The notes: generated by a model from the sequence alone, not told the origin. DNA of 57,425 nucleotides from Pseudomonadota bacterium (GCA_018823285.1 JAHJIQ010000027.1:1-57425), one strand, 5' to 3'; shown: positions 27,363 through 37,313, counted from the first letter of the stretch. Program-made: numbers and translations.

Positions 27363-29777
27363 TCAACCGCCAGCGGATCTTTTGTCGAGAACATTTCGCA
27401 CTGCAGTCGCCAGTTTAATTGTGGCAACTGGTTTCATCAGAAATGCATCGAAGCCGAGGTCCAGGGCCTTCTTTTCATCGATCTGTTCATTAAATCCCGT
27501 ACAAAGGATGATCGGGATATCCGGCCTGATGTCCCGAAGTTTTTTACAAATCTCCACACCGGTCATCTCGGGCATTGTCATGTCGCTGATGATCAGATCA
27601 ACGCTTTCAGGGCTGGCCATAAATTTTCCAAGCAACTCCGAGCAATCCGTATATGATTCAGCCTGATATCCCAGGCCTGTCAACATTCGGTGTTCCAGGG
27701 CCGCAATGGCCCCGTCATCATCCACCAGGAGAATTCGTTCGCTGCCACCAGGGTATTCTCCGTTGGCAATTGTTTCCGGATCGGAAGTGTGATTTTCAAT
27801 CCTCGGCAGATAGACGTTGAATGTCGTGCCGATGTTCACTTTACTGGAAACCCCGATATGGCCATTGCAGCTCTTTACAATACTATGAACGATTGCCAGT
27901 CCGAGTCCGGTCCCCTCTCCCATTATCTTGGTGGTAAAGTAGGGTTCGAAAATTTTCTCAAGAGTCTCCCGGTCCATTCCGTGGCCGGTATCGCTTACCT
28001 CAAGATTAATATATTGAGCCGGGGGCAGGGGAATTTCGGGAAAGATGCGATCCGTTTCATCCGGGGAGCAGGAGCGCAATGAAATCGTCAGGTCGCCTCC
28101 TGTTTCCCGCATGGCGTGGTAAGCGTTTGTACAGAGGTTCATGACGATCTGGTGTAATTGGGTCGGGTCTGCCATGACCATGCCGACCTCCGGGTCGATA
28201 GAGGATCTGATATTGATATTGGAGGGGATTGAAGAGTGCAGAAGTTTGAGCGCCTCCTTGACGATCAGGTGGAATTTTACCGGTTTCGGTTCCTGGGCCT
28301 TCTGGCGGCTGAAAGTCAGAATTTGGTTGACAAGGTCCTTGGCTCTGTTGCCGGCATGGAGTACCTGCTCCTGAAACGAATAGAGTTCGCTCTGTTTCGG
28401 CAGCTCATCCAGGACCAATCTCGTATAACCGAGAATGGCGGTGAGAATATTGTTGAAATCGTGGGCAATGCCTCCGGCCAGAGTGCCGATGGCCTCCATT
28501 TTCTGAGCCTGTTGAAGGTGCTTTTCAAGCTGCTTTTGTTCAGTCACATCCCGCTTGATTGCTACATACGTAGTGATTTTACCGGCATTGTTGTGAACCG
28601 GAGTGATAGAGGCTTCTTCTACAAACAGGGTGCCGTCCTTTTTGCGGTTGGTGAGTTCGCCGCGCCAGACCTGTCCGCTTTTCAGGGTGGCCCACATTTT
28701 CCGGTAAAAATCGGTGCTCTGGCTGCCGCTTTTGAGAATCCTCGGGGTTTTGCCGACGGCTTCGTCTCTGGAATATCCGGTGATCCGTTCAAAACTCGGG
28801 TTGACGTATTGGATTGTCGCGTTACGGTCGGTGATGATGATGCTGTCCGCTGTCTGTTCAATGAGCGTGGTGAGTCGCCTCCGTTCTTCATCTTCCTTTT
28901 TACGGTCGGTAATATCGATACAGTATTCAATGATCTGTCTCACTTCCTGATCATTGCCGAAAACCGGATATCCATGCACTTCAAAAAATTTCTGGTCACC
29001 GTTTGCATACTGGTGACGGTGTTCGAAGACCACGGATTTTTTGGTTTCCCTGATTGTGTCGATCGGACACGGGTGTGCAAGTCCGGTGCAGGGTGCGGTC
29101 CTATTGTAGATCAGCTCATAACATTTTATTTCGGGTCTGTACTCCCAGGATCTTGCCGCTTCGTTGACAAGGTCTATGGAATGATCGTGAACGTTGATGA
29201 TCAAGAAGGGATGAGTCAGGGCGTCAAGGGCTCTTTGCAAAAATTCATGCTGTTTGGTTAGCTGTTTCTGGGCCTGATTCCGTTGCTGCAGGGCCATTTC
29301 CAACTCCGCAACTTTCTGTTCGAGTTTGGTCGCAAGAATGTCCCTGTATTTTTCCAGATATTTCATCTGGTCTTCTTTGAGTGTTCCCGGGGGGGTTTTC
29401 GCCTTGTCGCGGCAGGTAGTTGCTGTTCGTTCGATTTCGCCCCACAATTCTTTAGGATCTTTCGGCTTGAAAATATAGGAGCAGGCGCCCATGCTTTCGG
29501 CAAGTTCCACATCCTGATTGGCCTGATAGTTGGCCGAATAAAAGATAAATGGAATTGTACTCAGCGCAGGATCTTCCTTAATTTTCTTCAAAAACATAAA
29601 ACCATCCATTATCGGCATCAACGCATCGGATATAATGAGATCAGGTCGGTTGATTTCCGCCATCCGCAGTCCTTCCCTGCCGTCCCGCGCTTCAATCGCC
29701 GTATGTCCGTTCTTTTCAACAATGTGCCTCAGCAGGGTCCGGTCATCGTGATTGTCGTCCACAACAAGAATTCTCAT
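27363..29777 (-). CDS. Hybrid sensor histidine kinase, REC-PAS-PAS-HisKA-HATPase-REC
   Basis: A soluble 804-residue phosphorelay protein. Domains: receiver 1 (~1-120, VVDDNHDD, LIISDALMP), coiled coil (~135-185), PAS (~190-300, with several cysteines in APCTGLAHPCPID), PAS (~305-425), HisKA (~435-500, phospho-His in GGIAHDFNN), HATPase (~545-665, SDTGHGMD, GEGTGLGLAI), receiver 2 (~685-800, VDDDG, ISDMTMPEM). It has no membrane segment, so it takes its input from upstream partners or cytosolic ligands. Its start overlaps the preceding response regulator by 4 bases (ATGA type), so it is the last gene of the sensory operon. Confidence 0.95.
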   Translation of the reverse strand: MRILVVDDNHDDRTLLRHIVEKNGHTAIEARDGREGLRMAEINRPDLIISDALMPIMDGFMFLKKIKEDPALSTIPFIFYSANYQANQDVELAESMGACSYIFKPKDPKELWGEIERTATTCRDKAKTPPGTLKEDQMKYLEKYRDILATKLEQKVAELEMALQQRNQAQKQLTKQHEFLQRALDALTHPFLIINVHDHSIDLVNEAARSWEYRPEIKCYELIYNRTAPCTGLAHPCPIDTIRETKKSVVFEHRHQYANGDQKFFEVHGYPVFGNDQEVRQIIEYCIDITDRKKEDEERRRLTTLIEQTADSIIITDRNATIQYVNPSFERITGYSRDEAVGKTPRILKSGSQSTDFYRKMWATLKSGQVWRGELTNRKKDGTLFVEEASITPVHNNAGKITTYVAIKRDVTEQKQLEKHLQQAQKMEAIGTLAGGIAHDFNNILTAILGYTRLVLDELPKQSELYSFQEQVLHAGNRAKDLVNQILTFSRQKAQEPKPVKFHLIVKEALKLLHSSIPSNINIRSSIDPEVGMVMADPTQLHQIVMNLCTNAYHAMRETGGDLTISLRSCSPDETDRIFPEIPLPPAQYINLEVSDTGHGMDRETLEKIFEPYFTTKIMGEGTGLGLAIVHSIVKSCNGHIGVSSKVNIGTTFNVYLPRIENHTSDPETIANGEYPGGSERILLVDDDGAIAALEHRMLTGLGYQAESYTDCSELLGKFMASPESVDLIISDMTMPEMTGVEICKKLRDIRPDIPIILCTGFNEQIDEKKALDLGFDAFLMKPVATIKLATAVRNVLDKRSAGG

Positions 29778-30148
29778 GTGCCAGCCTCTTGAAGGATTTT
29801 ATGGATCTCGTCCACAATGGTCAACGGGTCGATCGGTTTTTCGAAATAACCGGTGCAACCGCTGTCGATGATATTCTTTCGGTCACCTCGCATGGCATAT
29901 GAAGTGACGGCGATGATCGGTATGTCGCGGCTTGTCGATGAACTTCTGATTTTTTTCGTCGTCTCGAAACCGTTCATGCCCGGCAGGTCGATATCCATGA
30001 TAATAAAGTACGGCCTTTCCCGGATGGCGACTTCCAGGCCTTCTTCCCCTGATATCGCGGCGAGTATCTCGTACCCCGAGCGTTTGAGGGCGCAGGAAAT
30101 CAGCTCCAGATTGTCCGGATTGTCTTCAATCACCAGTACCTTTTTCAT
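29774..30148 (-). CDS. Single-domain response regulator (CheY/DivK-like)
   Basis: A 124-residue receiver-only protein that likely shuttles phosphate between the kinases around it. VIEDNPDN supplies the acidic pair, FIIMDIDLPGMNG the phosphoacceptor, IIAVTSYAM the switch threonine and GYFEKPID the lysine. The ATG at 30148 (MKKVLVIEDN) lies inside the end of the kinase gene upstream, and the stop overlaps the next start by 4 bases, indicating translational coupling at both ends. An earlier in-frame start (30172) is less likely because family members begin at MKKVLV. Confidence 0.93.
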   Translation of the reverse strand: MKKVLVIEDNPDNLELISCALKRSGYEILAAISGEEGLEVAIRERPYFIIMDIDLPGMNGFETTKKIRSSSTSRDIPIIAVTSYAMRGDRKNIIDSGCTGYFEKPIDPLTIVDEIHKILQEAGT

Positions 30149-33100
30149 CCGTTTCTCCCTTTGTTTCTCCACTGAGCGGAACAGTCAGAAAAAACAGGCT
30201 GCCTTTTCCCGGTTCGCTTTTGACTCCGACATCCCCGTGCAGGATGTCGTGGCAGATCTTCCGTACAAGATAAAGCCCGAGACCGGTCCCTTTCGCCTGA
30301 GGCCCCAAGGGGGATTCAATTCGGAAAAAAGGGGTAAAAAGTCTCGCCTGATCCTCGGGGGCAATTCCTATCCCGGTGTCACGGACCTCGATCCGCACCC
30401 GGTTACGATCTTCAGGGACAACAAGGCCGGCATTCACCTGGATTTCTCCGTCCTCGGTGAATTTAACGGCATTTGAGAGCAGATTGAGCAAGCATTGGAA
30501 TAATCGCCGTCGGTCGGTATGGAGACGGCAGTTTTTCATTTTGATCTCAAGATGAAGCTTCTTGTTCTCAATGTCGGTTTTTACATATTCCACTGCCTCT
30601 TTAACCAGCGCCTCAAGCTCGAAGTCTTCAACAAGGGGGTCGATGGTTCCCGCCTCAATCTTCGAGATATCGATCACGTCGTTGATCAGCACCAGCAAAT
30701 GACGACCGGCCCGAAGCACAGTGGCCAGCTTTTCTTTCTGTTCGGTATTCAAGGGGCCGAACCATTCGTCCAGCACGATGGTTGAAAAGCCAATGATTGA
30801 GTTCAAAGGGGTGCGCAATTCATGGCTCATGGAGGCGATGAACATCGACTTCAGGCGGTCGAGTTCCTGCAACTTGGCATTGGCGGCTTCCAGTTCTTCG
30901 GTTTTCTGGTTGAGATCTTCCACCAGGTTAATCAGGGCATGTCGGCTGTCCTGCAGCTGCAAGCTTTTCGTCTCCAGTTCGGTCGTGCGTTCCTTCACCT
31001 GCTCCTCGAGATGTTCCCGGTATCCGGCAAGTTCGATCTCCATCCGTTTTTGCTCGGTGATATCGTTGCAGATTGAAGCGACGCCAATGGCTTTATCATC
31101 CTTGTCGACCAGGGTTGTATTGAACCACTCACAGATGATGGTGCGGCCATCCCTGGTGACGTTCTCGTTGATGCTGTGCCGCCCGTCTTCCCGATTTATC
31201 AGATTCCGGAAAATCCCGTCCTCGAGATCGTGGGCCGCTTCCGGCAGGATCAAATCCCTGGCATGGTGGCCAATAGCCTCTTCTCTGGAGTAGCCGAATA
31301 TCTGCTCACAGGCGGCATTCCATTCGACCGCGCGGAAATTTTCATCCCATTCCAGATACCCGAGCGGAGACTGTTCCATATGCAGATGCAACCGCTGGGC
31401 CGAGCGGAGCATTTGTACCTCGGCTGACTTTCGTTCGGTAATATCACGGGCCAAACCAAGAATGACCCGGCGGTCTTCAAATTGCAGAAGGCCAAGACGA
31501 ACCTCGACCGGAAACGTTGTTCCGTCTTTTCTTTTATGCACCCCTTCGAGGGTCACCGGATGGTTGACGGACAATTTGCTCCAGAAATTTCTTACATGAT
31601 CATGGCTGATAAATTCGGCATCCACCTCGGCGACGTTCATCTGCAAGAGCTCTTCCCGGGTGTAGCCGAGACTTTTGCAGGCCGTTTGATTGATCTCAAG
31701 GATTTGTCCTTCCAAATCGTGGAGAAAAAACCCATCGGCAGCCTGGTTGACCAAGGTGCTGAAGCGTGCTTCACTTTCTTTCAGGTTCCGGTTTATCAGC
31801 ATGCTGGTCAGGCCGTCCGTCAGCCGTCTGCCGATTTCCAGAAAGAGCTGTTCCTCTTCCGCTGTCCACTCCCTAGCATGCGAACACTGGTGGATGCCGA
31901 ACTGCCAGGGTTTGCCGATCTTAGGATGGACAGCCAAGGACATGAAGCATTTAAAACCGAACTGTTCCGATACGTCTGCCGGTAACTTGTGCGGGGTCCC
32001 CGGTCCGAATTTCACCGGTCCGTCAGCATTTAAAAGAATACGGAGGGTTCCGGCAACCTCCGGATCCATCGGGATCTCAATTCCCCGGTTCAGGACGCCG
32101 GGATAGTCCGGTTTGTTGCGCTCCATGGGCACGGACCATGTCTTCGCTTCGGGGTCGCAAGGGAACATCAGAAACGCACGGTCACAATCAAAGACTGAAA
32201 GCACCTCATCAAGAACATCGCTCATCATCTGTTCAAGACTTTCCGAACCCTGGATAGCCCGGTTGACCAGATCCAGGGTTTCGAAAAGACGGAGGTTGTT
32301 CAGCCGCACCTGCTCCGCGAACATACGCTCGGTGATATCCATAAAGGAAACAATAACCTGGCGGACATCTCCGTTGTCGTTGTACTCCGGCTCGGCATTC
32401 GCCAATACCCAGGAGATGTGATCGTGCCCCGGAGTACTTAATCCGATCACGTAATCGCGAAGCGGTTGACGAGAGGCAAGAACCTTGCTGACCGGGTACT
32501 CGTCAACCGGCAAGATGGCGCCGTCTTCACGGAGGAAACACCAATCGGGATCAATTACCTCCCTGCCCAGGAGCTGATCCGCAGAAAGGCCGAGCAATTC
32601 CTGGGCCCTGGGATTGCTCTCCAGGATAAGACCGTTGCCGTCATGGACCACAATGGCTGTCCCCACCATGGCAATGAGAGACCGGTATTTTTTTTCGCTC
32701 CTGAGCAATAGCTCCCGGTCCTCAAGCATCTGCCTCTCAGAGGAGAGCAGCTTCAGAGAAACATCGTTTAATGACACGGCCAGTTCGGTGATTTCCTCTG
32801 TTTGCTGTTGACTTATCGAGATCCGTTCCCCTTTTCGTTGGTCAAGACGCCTGGCAAAATCGGTAAGTTCTCCGATGGATCGAACCAGAGGACGCAGCAT
32901 GATGAGAAGCAGGCAAGCGCTTAATCCAACCCAGAGCAGAGAGAAAAGTATAGTGTATTTCCGGGCCTCCATTTCAATGGACTGAATGGAGGAAAGATCA
33001 AAAGTCACTTCGAGCCAACCCAGGGGGGCGCCGGCAGAGATCGGCTGCCGGACGACGAGTTCATTGCCTTCGATCATAGAATCCGGGGTAAATGAGGGTG

Positions 33101-33464
33101 GAGGAGGATTGATTACGCCCGGGCTGCCGCGCTGCGGTTTTCCATCGGGGCCGTTCATCACGTCGCCGAGCACGAACCCGTTCGGTTCTGAAACCCGGAG
33201 CCGCTTTATGTCCGCTTTATCCGTTGCCTGCACCAGAATTCCTTCCAGCCCCGCATAGTCGTTCAGCACCATGTGGTAAGCGCAGCGCTCTGCCAGGTTC
33301 TCGGCCATGAGCGCGGCGTTGCGGCGCATGGAGTCGGCGAGCATTTTCGCCTGCTTCCCCGCCATCATCCAGCCGGAGGTTATTCCGGTGGACAGCAGGA
33401 TGAAGGAGACCAGAAGAATCAGTCGCGAAGAGAGGCGACGGGGTACAATGGGCATTTCATTCAC
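30126..33464 (-). CDS. Membrane sensor histidine kinase, periplasmic domain-HAMP-PAS-GAF-PAS-PAS-HisKA-HATPase
   Basis: A 1112-residue inner-membrane kinase. TM1 (~13-33) and TM2 (~170-190) enclose a ~135-residue periplasmic domain; HAMP follows. PAS (~265-380), GAF-like (~395-560), two PAS (~565-810), coiled coil (~815-870), HisKA (~870-935, ASMSHELRTPLNS) and HATPase (~980-1095, DTGIGIAPED, GTGLGLYLV) complete it. There is no receiver; the separate regulator just downstream supplies one. The GTG start overlaps the end of the PhnD-like gene by 8 bases, so binding protein and kinase are coupled and probably function together as periplasmic sensor and transducer. Confidence 0.95.
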   Translation of the reverse strand: MNEMPIVPRRLSSRLILLVSFILLSTGITSGWMMAGKQAKMLADSMRRNAALMAENLAERCAYHMVLNDYAGLEGILVQATDKADIKRLRVSEPNGFVLGDVMNGPDGKPQRGSPGVINPPPPSFTPDSMIEGNELVVRQPISAGAPLGWLEVTFDLSSIQSIEMEARKYTILFSLLWVGLSACLLLIMLRPLVRSIGELTDFARRLDQRKGERISISQQQTEEITELAVSLNDVSLKLLSSERQMLEDRELLLRSEKKYRSLIAMVGTAIVVHDGNGLILESNPRAQELLGLSADQLLGREVIDPDWCFLREDGAILPVDEYPVSKVLASRQPLRDYVIGLSTPGHDHISWVLANAEPEYNDNGDVRQVIVSFMDITERMFAEQVRLNNLRLFETLDLVNRAIQGSESLEQMMSDVLDEVLSVFDCDRAFLMFPCDPEAKTWSVPMERNKPDYPGVLNRGIEIPMDPEVAGTLRILLNADGPVKFGPGTPHKLPADVSEQFGFKCFMSLAVHPKIGKPWQFGIHQCSHAREWTAEEEQLFLEIGRRLTDGLTSMLINRNLKESEARFSTLVNQAADGFFLHDLEGQILEINQTACKSLGYTREELLQMNVAEVDAEFISHDHVRNFWSKLSVNHPVTLEGVHKRKDGTTFPVEVRLGLLQFEDRRVILGLARDITERKSAEVQMLRSAQRLHLHMEQSPLGYLEWDENFRAVEWNAACEQIFGYSREEAIGHHARDLILPEAAHDLEDGIFRNLINREDGRHSINENVTRDGRTIICEWFNTTLVDKDDKAIGVASICNDITEQKRMEIELAGYREHLEEQVKERTTELETKSLQLQDSRHALINLVEDLNQKTEELEAANAKLQELDRLKSMFIASMSHELRTPLNSIIGFSTIVLDEWFGPLNTEQKEKLATVLRAGRHLLVLINDVIDISKIEAGTIDPLVEDFELEALVKEAVEYVKTDIENKKLHLEIKMKNCRLHTDRRRLFQCLLNLLSNAVKFTEDGEIQVNAGLVVPEDRNRVRIEVRDTGIGIAPEDQARLFTPFFRIESPLGPQAKGTGLGLYLVRKICHDILHGDVGVKSEPGKGSLFFLTVPLSGETKGETDEKGTGD

Positions 33465-34308
33465 CCCAGTTTGACAAGTGTTTCACATTCACATTTTCCA
33501 GTGATTTGTAATCACTCACGTAATCCGCTGCTGTCGGAGCCGGCAATCGGATTTGCCTCATGAGCCCGGCGTTTTCAGGTGTTGCGGCAATATCCAGAAC
33601 AGCTTGCTTGATCATGGCTCCTATCGCCTCCGAAATCCGGGGATGGGCCGAGAGGGGGTGGGAGGGTATTTCTTCCGTTTCCAAAATAGTGCGGAGCTGG
33701 GCCCGGATATCCTCTGGCTCCCTTTCGAACGAAGGGCTGAGCGTCGCGCCAGCGTCGACTTTTCCCAGGGCTACGGCAAGCAGTACGTTGCGGGTCGAGC
33801 CCGTAAGCTCGTTGGAGAAAGGAAGATTTTTTACATTTTCAGACAACACGTGTCTGATGTACACGGTTCAGAGGTTTTTATCGCCGACAAAGGCGATTCG
33901 TTTTCCGGCCAGCTCTTCGACCGTGTGCACGGGCGAATCTTTGCGGACGAAGAGTACTGCCCGGATGGAAGCGCTGCCTTTCACCAGGGGAAGGTAGCCT
34001 TGTGCCTCGTGGGCTACCACCGCTTGGAGGGAGTTGGCAAAAATGAAATCCGGCCCGGTCGGCGAAACGATGTCCCGTTCAAAGTCGGCCATTGTTTCAT
34101 AGATTTTCAGTTTGAATGAAAGCCCGGTTTTCTTTGCCAGCTTTTCCACGAACGGGATCCATTGGGTATGGGTCACCACCGGATCCCAGGTGGGGATGAC
34201 GCCGATGGTGTATTTTTCTCTGTTCGTTGCAGCCGCCTCTCGCAAGGGCAAAGCTATCAGCAGGAGTAGAATGAGCAGAAGACAGAATTTCTTTTCGAAA
34301 TACTTCAT
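33457..34308 (-). CDS. PhnD-like periplasmic binding protein with internal in-frame TGA (candidate selenoprotein)
   Basis: A PhnD/phosphonate-phosphite-type solute-binding protein, 284 codons including stop, the family's usual size. Signal peptide FCLLLILLLLIALPLREAAA, then YTIGVIPTWDPVVTHTQWIPF, GPDFIFANSLQAVVA, ELAGKRIAFVGDKNL, TGA (codon 147, bases 33870-33868), TVYIRHVLSENVK in the same frame, and VALGKVDAGATLSP to the normal end. The TGA falls in the loop that in PhnD proteins carries the ligand-contacting Ser/Thr motif. A SECIS-like hairpin follows. The GTG after the TGA has no SD, so separate translation of the second half is unlikely. Strong SD AAAGGAGGTCGCC at the start. If not recoded, this is a nonsense-disrupted pseudogene, yet the downstream kinase is coupled to its end. 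Confidence 0.75.
33840..33856 (-). promoter_or_regulatory. SECIS-like stem-loop after the UGA of the PhnD-like gene
   Basis: In RNA sense CAGACA pairs perfectly with UGUCUG around loop CGUGU. The loop starts 18 nt after the UGA, the same distance as in E. coli fdhF. The 6-bp stem, 5-nt loop and G at loop position 2 fit the bacterial SECIS model. A competing CGUGU/ACACG hairpin overlaps it but lies too close to the UGA. Confidence 0.5.
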
Positions 34309-34433
34309 GGCGACCTCCTTTCTCTTCGGTTTTTATAGTAAGTGTATTACGCGTTCCTCAACGGTCTCATTTCCGGTTGCCATCTGTATCCACAGACTCA
34401 AGCTGACCTTTGTGAAAAACGCAGGTCGGATCT

Positions 34434-37313
34434 TTATGCTTTCTCCTCCTCCAGTTCCTTAATCTTGTTCTTCAACTCCATCATTTTCTGTTCGCGACCG
34501 ACGAAAAGCTTGTTCATCCGTTCCAGCTCCGCATTCATGGTCGAAAGTTCAGCCGTTCGTTCCTTTACTCGTGCATCCAGTTGATCATTAAGGGTGCGGA
34601 GGTCTTCTTCGGCCCGTTTCCGCTTGATGAGTACCCACATGCCTTCTAGGAAAAGTGACATCTGGTCGAGGTCTGTTTCGACATACGCTTCCTGGCGGTT
34701 GGCAACAGCCGCCACGGCAACCACCCGATCCTTGTCAACCAATGGAACACCCATGAAGCGGACAAGTTCAAGATGCCCATCGGGACAGCCTTTCTTGGCC
34801 GGGTGCGGTTCGCTATAGTCATTGACGATGATTGTCCCGCGCTTCCGCACCGGCTCTGCCCAGAGGCCGGCATCCTCAAGCGGAAAGCGGGCCGGAGTGT
34901 CGAGGGGGCAATTCACCATGGCGGTTTCCGACCAGATCTGGGCCTCCATGTAACTGTCGTCGTCGCTGATCAGTCCGATGAAGCCGATGGTGCTTCCGGT
35001 CAGGTTGACGCACCGGTCGACGACGAATGAGAGAATTTCCCGTACCGGCGCTTCGGTCATTGTTCGGTACAAGTCCAGAAGGGTCTTTTGCCGGTCAAGA
35101 TGCTGCCGAATCTCTTCTTCCGCCAGTTTACGCTCGGTGATATCCTGGTGTGTCCCGACACGTTTTATCTCCATCCCGTTTTCATCGTTTACCCTGATCC
35201 AGTGATTATGGATCCAGCGAACTTCACCATCCGGGCGGATGATCCGGAAGTCCTGTTCATGTTTCATTTTGCCGGTCGCCGACTCTTGCATGGCCTTGTC
35301 CAGAATCGGCCGGTCGTCGGGATGAAACAGTTCTGCGGCAAGTGCCGGGGTCGGTTTTTGCGGTTTGATACCGAGGATCCGGAAAAATTCTTCGGACCAG
35401 AATATTTCGCCGGTCACCAGATCGTGCCACCAGTTGCCGATATGGGCCATGTGCTGGGCTTCGAGCAACAGCTTCTGGTTTTCCCGCAAGGCCCTTTCTG
35501 CCTCGCGTTGTTTCGCACGATTGCGCTGCACGGTGATCCCGAAGGCGAGATCGCCGGCCAGCTCTTGCATGAGAGTGATTTCTTCCGGGGTGGCGGTATA
35601 CGGCTCGGCGGAATAGATGAGGAGTGCGCCGAAGGTTACCCCTCTTTCATCCTTGAGGGGGAGGGCCATTCCGGATCTGTAGCCGTGGGAGAGGGCGCTT
35701 TCCCGCCAGGGTTTCAGGCGAGGGTCGGTTTTGAAATCCTGGACCTGGATGGTCGTCCCGCTTCGGATCACCATCCCGGCGGGGCCTTGCCCCTTTTCCG
35801 TTTCTGGGGACCAGGAAAGCTTGGCTTCGGCCACATAGTCGGAATCAAAACCGTCCCAGGCCACCGGTTTGATGCTTTTTTCCGCATCATGCTCGGCAAA
35901 TCCCACCCAGGCCAGACGATAGCCGGCCTCCTCACAGATGATCCGGCAGACCTCGTCAAGCAGGGTCTGTTCTTCCTCGGCCTTCATTAGGATCTGGTTG
36001 CAGTTGCTGATCGCCGTGAGCTTGCGGTTGATTCGACGCAGGGAATCCTCCAGTTCTCTTTGCTCTGTGACATCCTGCACCGTGCCGACTCTTTTCACCA
36101 CCCGGCCGTCCGGTGAGAAGACCGATCTGGCTTCCTCATGGAGATAATGCAGCTCATTTCCGGGCAGGAGGATCCGATAATCGATGGTCCATTCAGCTAT
36201 TCCGTCGCGGATCGCCTTTTCAACATCATTCCGGACACGCAGTCGGTCATCGGGATGAACGGCCTCGATAAAAGCCTTGAAATCGGCGGTAAATTTTTCG
36301 GGGTCGATCCCGAAGATGCGGAATGCTTCGTCCGACCAATGCAGGGTGTCGGATTCGATGTCCCATTCCCAACTGCCGAGCCGGGCGATCCGCTGGGCCT
36401 CGTTCAGGGTGTCCCTGCTTTTGCGCACTGCGTGGGTCCGCTGGTCGACAGCTTTCCGCAGCATCACACTCCAGACGATGAAACAGATCAGAAGTGCTGA
36501 TATTACCCCGATAAATCCCGCCACCTTGTGCCAGTGATGGACAAGCCAACTATGGTCGGGTGGTTTAAGAGTGAACCATGTCTCGATTATTTCATTGTAG
36601 CTGCCGGATGTTTTGAGGTGTTTCAGGCCGCCGTTCAGAAGATCGATCAAATGCTTATTTCCCATACGGGCAGCAAAGCAGTAATCTCTGGGGAACAGGT
36701 CCACTGCCGCCGGTTCCACATTGGCCAGATCGTATTCCCTGATCAGGCGAAGCCCGGCCTGTTCGGCGGCCAGAAAGGCGTCAACCTTGCCGGCGTTCAA
36801 GAGAAGGAATCCTTCCGTCTTGTTATGGACGATCGTGCGCTTGAAATCGATGCGTCCAGCAAGCATTTCAAGGGAGATGTCATCCTTCTGCAATGCGACC
36901 CGATGGCCTGCCAGCGAAGATAGATCGGTGATGTCATGATAGGAGATGTTTCGGAAGATTCCCTGCTTGATGTAGCTGTGCGGTTCGGAGAATTCGTACT
37001 GCTCCTGACGTTTCGGGGTTCTGATCATGTTGATCAGGTCGATCCGTCCGTCGGCAAGTGAAGCGACTGCCTCGGGCCAGTCCATCGGAACGAGCCGGAA
37101 AGTGACCCCGGTTGATTTGCCGATCGCCTGCAGGAGATCCGGCGTGAAGCCCTTGATTTCACCATCGACATCGACGAACTCGTACGGCGCGTAGTTCCGG
37201 TCGACCGCCACCTTGTATACGGTATCGCCAACGCTGGCCATTGCAGCATTGGGGGCAAGGAAAAAAGCGGTTGCCAGAAAGGCTGAAACAAAATTGAGGA
37301 GGGGCTTGTTCAT
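34434..37313 (-). CDS. Periplasmic-binding-domain sensor, PBPb-TM-PAS-GAF-PAS-GAF, without kinase domain
   Basis: A 959-residue membrane protein. A signal peptide precedes a family-3 solute-binding domain (~30-250, VAVDRNYAPYEFVDVDG, IDLINMIRTPKRQEQYEFSEP), then one TM (~265-285), coiled coil, PAS (~300-415), GAF (~430-590), PAS (~610-725), GAF (~740-890) and a C-terminal coiled coil ending in LKNKIKELEEEKA. No HisKA, HATPase, GGDEF or cyclase follows, although the architecture is that of a sensor kinase. The output must go through partner proteins in the same operon, probably by heterodimer coiled coils. It overlaps the upstream kinase stop by 4 bases. Confidence 0.92.
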   Translation of the reverse strand: MNKPLLNFVSAFLATAFFLAPNAAMASVGDTVYKVAVDRNYAPYEFVDVDGEIKGFTPDLLQAIGKSTGVTFRLVPMDWPEAVASLADGRIDLINMIRTPKRQEQYEFSEPHSYIKQGIFRNISYHDITDLSSLAGHRVALQKDDISLEMLAGRIDFKRTIVHNKTEGFLLLNAGKVDAFLAAEQAGLRLIREYDLANVEPAAVDLFPRDYCFAARMGNKHLIDLLNGGLKHLKTSGSYNEIIETWFTLKPPDHSWLVHHWHKVAGFIGVISALLICFIVWSVMLRKAVDQRTHAVRKSRDTLNEAQRIARLGSWEWDIESDTLHWSDEAFRIFGIDPEKFTADFKAFIEAVHPDDRLRVRNDVEKAIRDGIAEWTIDYRILLPGNELHYLHEEARSVFSPDGRVVKRVGTVQDVTEQRELEDSLRRINRKLTAISNCNQILMKAEEEQTLLDEVCRIICEEAGYRLAWVGFAEHDAEKSIKPVAWDGFDSDYVAEAKLSWSPETEKGQGPAGMVIRSGTTIQVQDFKTDPRLKPWRESALSHGYRSGMALPLKDERGVTFGALLIYSAEPYTATPEEITLMQELAGDLAFGITVQRNRAKQREAERALRENQKLLLEAQHMAHIGNWWHDLVTGEIFWSEEFFRILGIKPQKPTPALAAELFHPDDRPILDKAMQESATGKMKHEQDFRIIRPDGEVRWIHNHWIRVNDENGMEIKRVGTHQDITERKLAEEEIRQHLDRQKTLLDLYRTMTEAPVREILSFVVDRCVNLTGSTIGFIGLISDDDSYMEAQIWSETAMVNCPLDTPARFPLEDAGLWAEPVRKRGTIIVNDYSEPHPAKKGCPDGHLELVRFMGVPLVDKDRVVAVAAVANRQEAYVETDLDQMSLFLEGMWVLIKRKRAEEDLRTLNDQLDARVKERTAELSTMNAELERMNKLFVGREQKMMELKNKIKELEEEKA

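Noticed and set aside
27245..27427. 60-codon minus frame downstream of the hybrid kinase
   Set aside because: It overlaps the kinase C-terminus in another frame and has no features.
28236..29261. 341-codon plus frame opposite the hybrid kinase
   Set aside because: Antisense shadow; the minus strand has complete kinase motifs.
33457..33864. Second half of the PhnD-like gene as an independent protein starting at GTG 33864
   Set aside because: It begins inside the fold, has no signal peptide and no SD, and is in exact phase with the first half.
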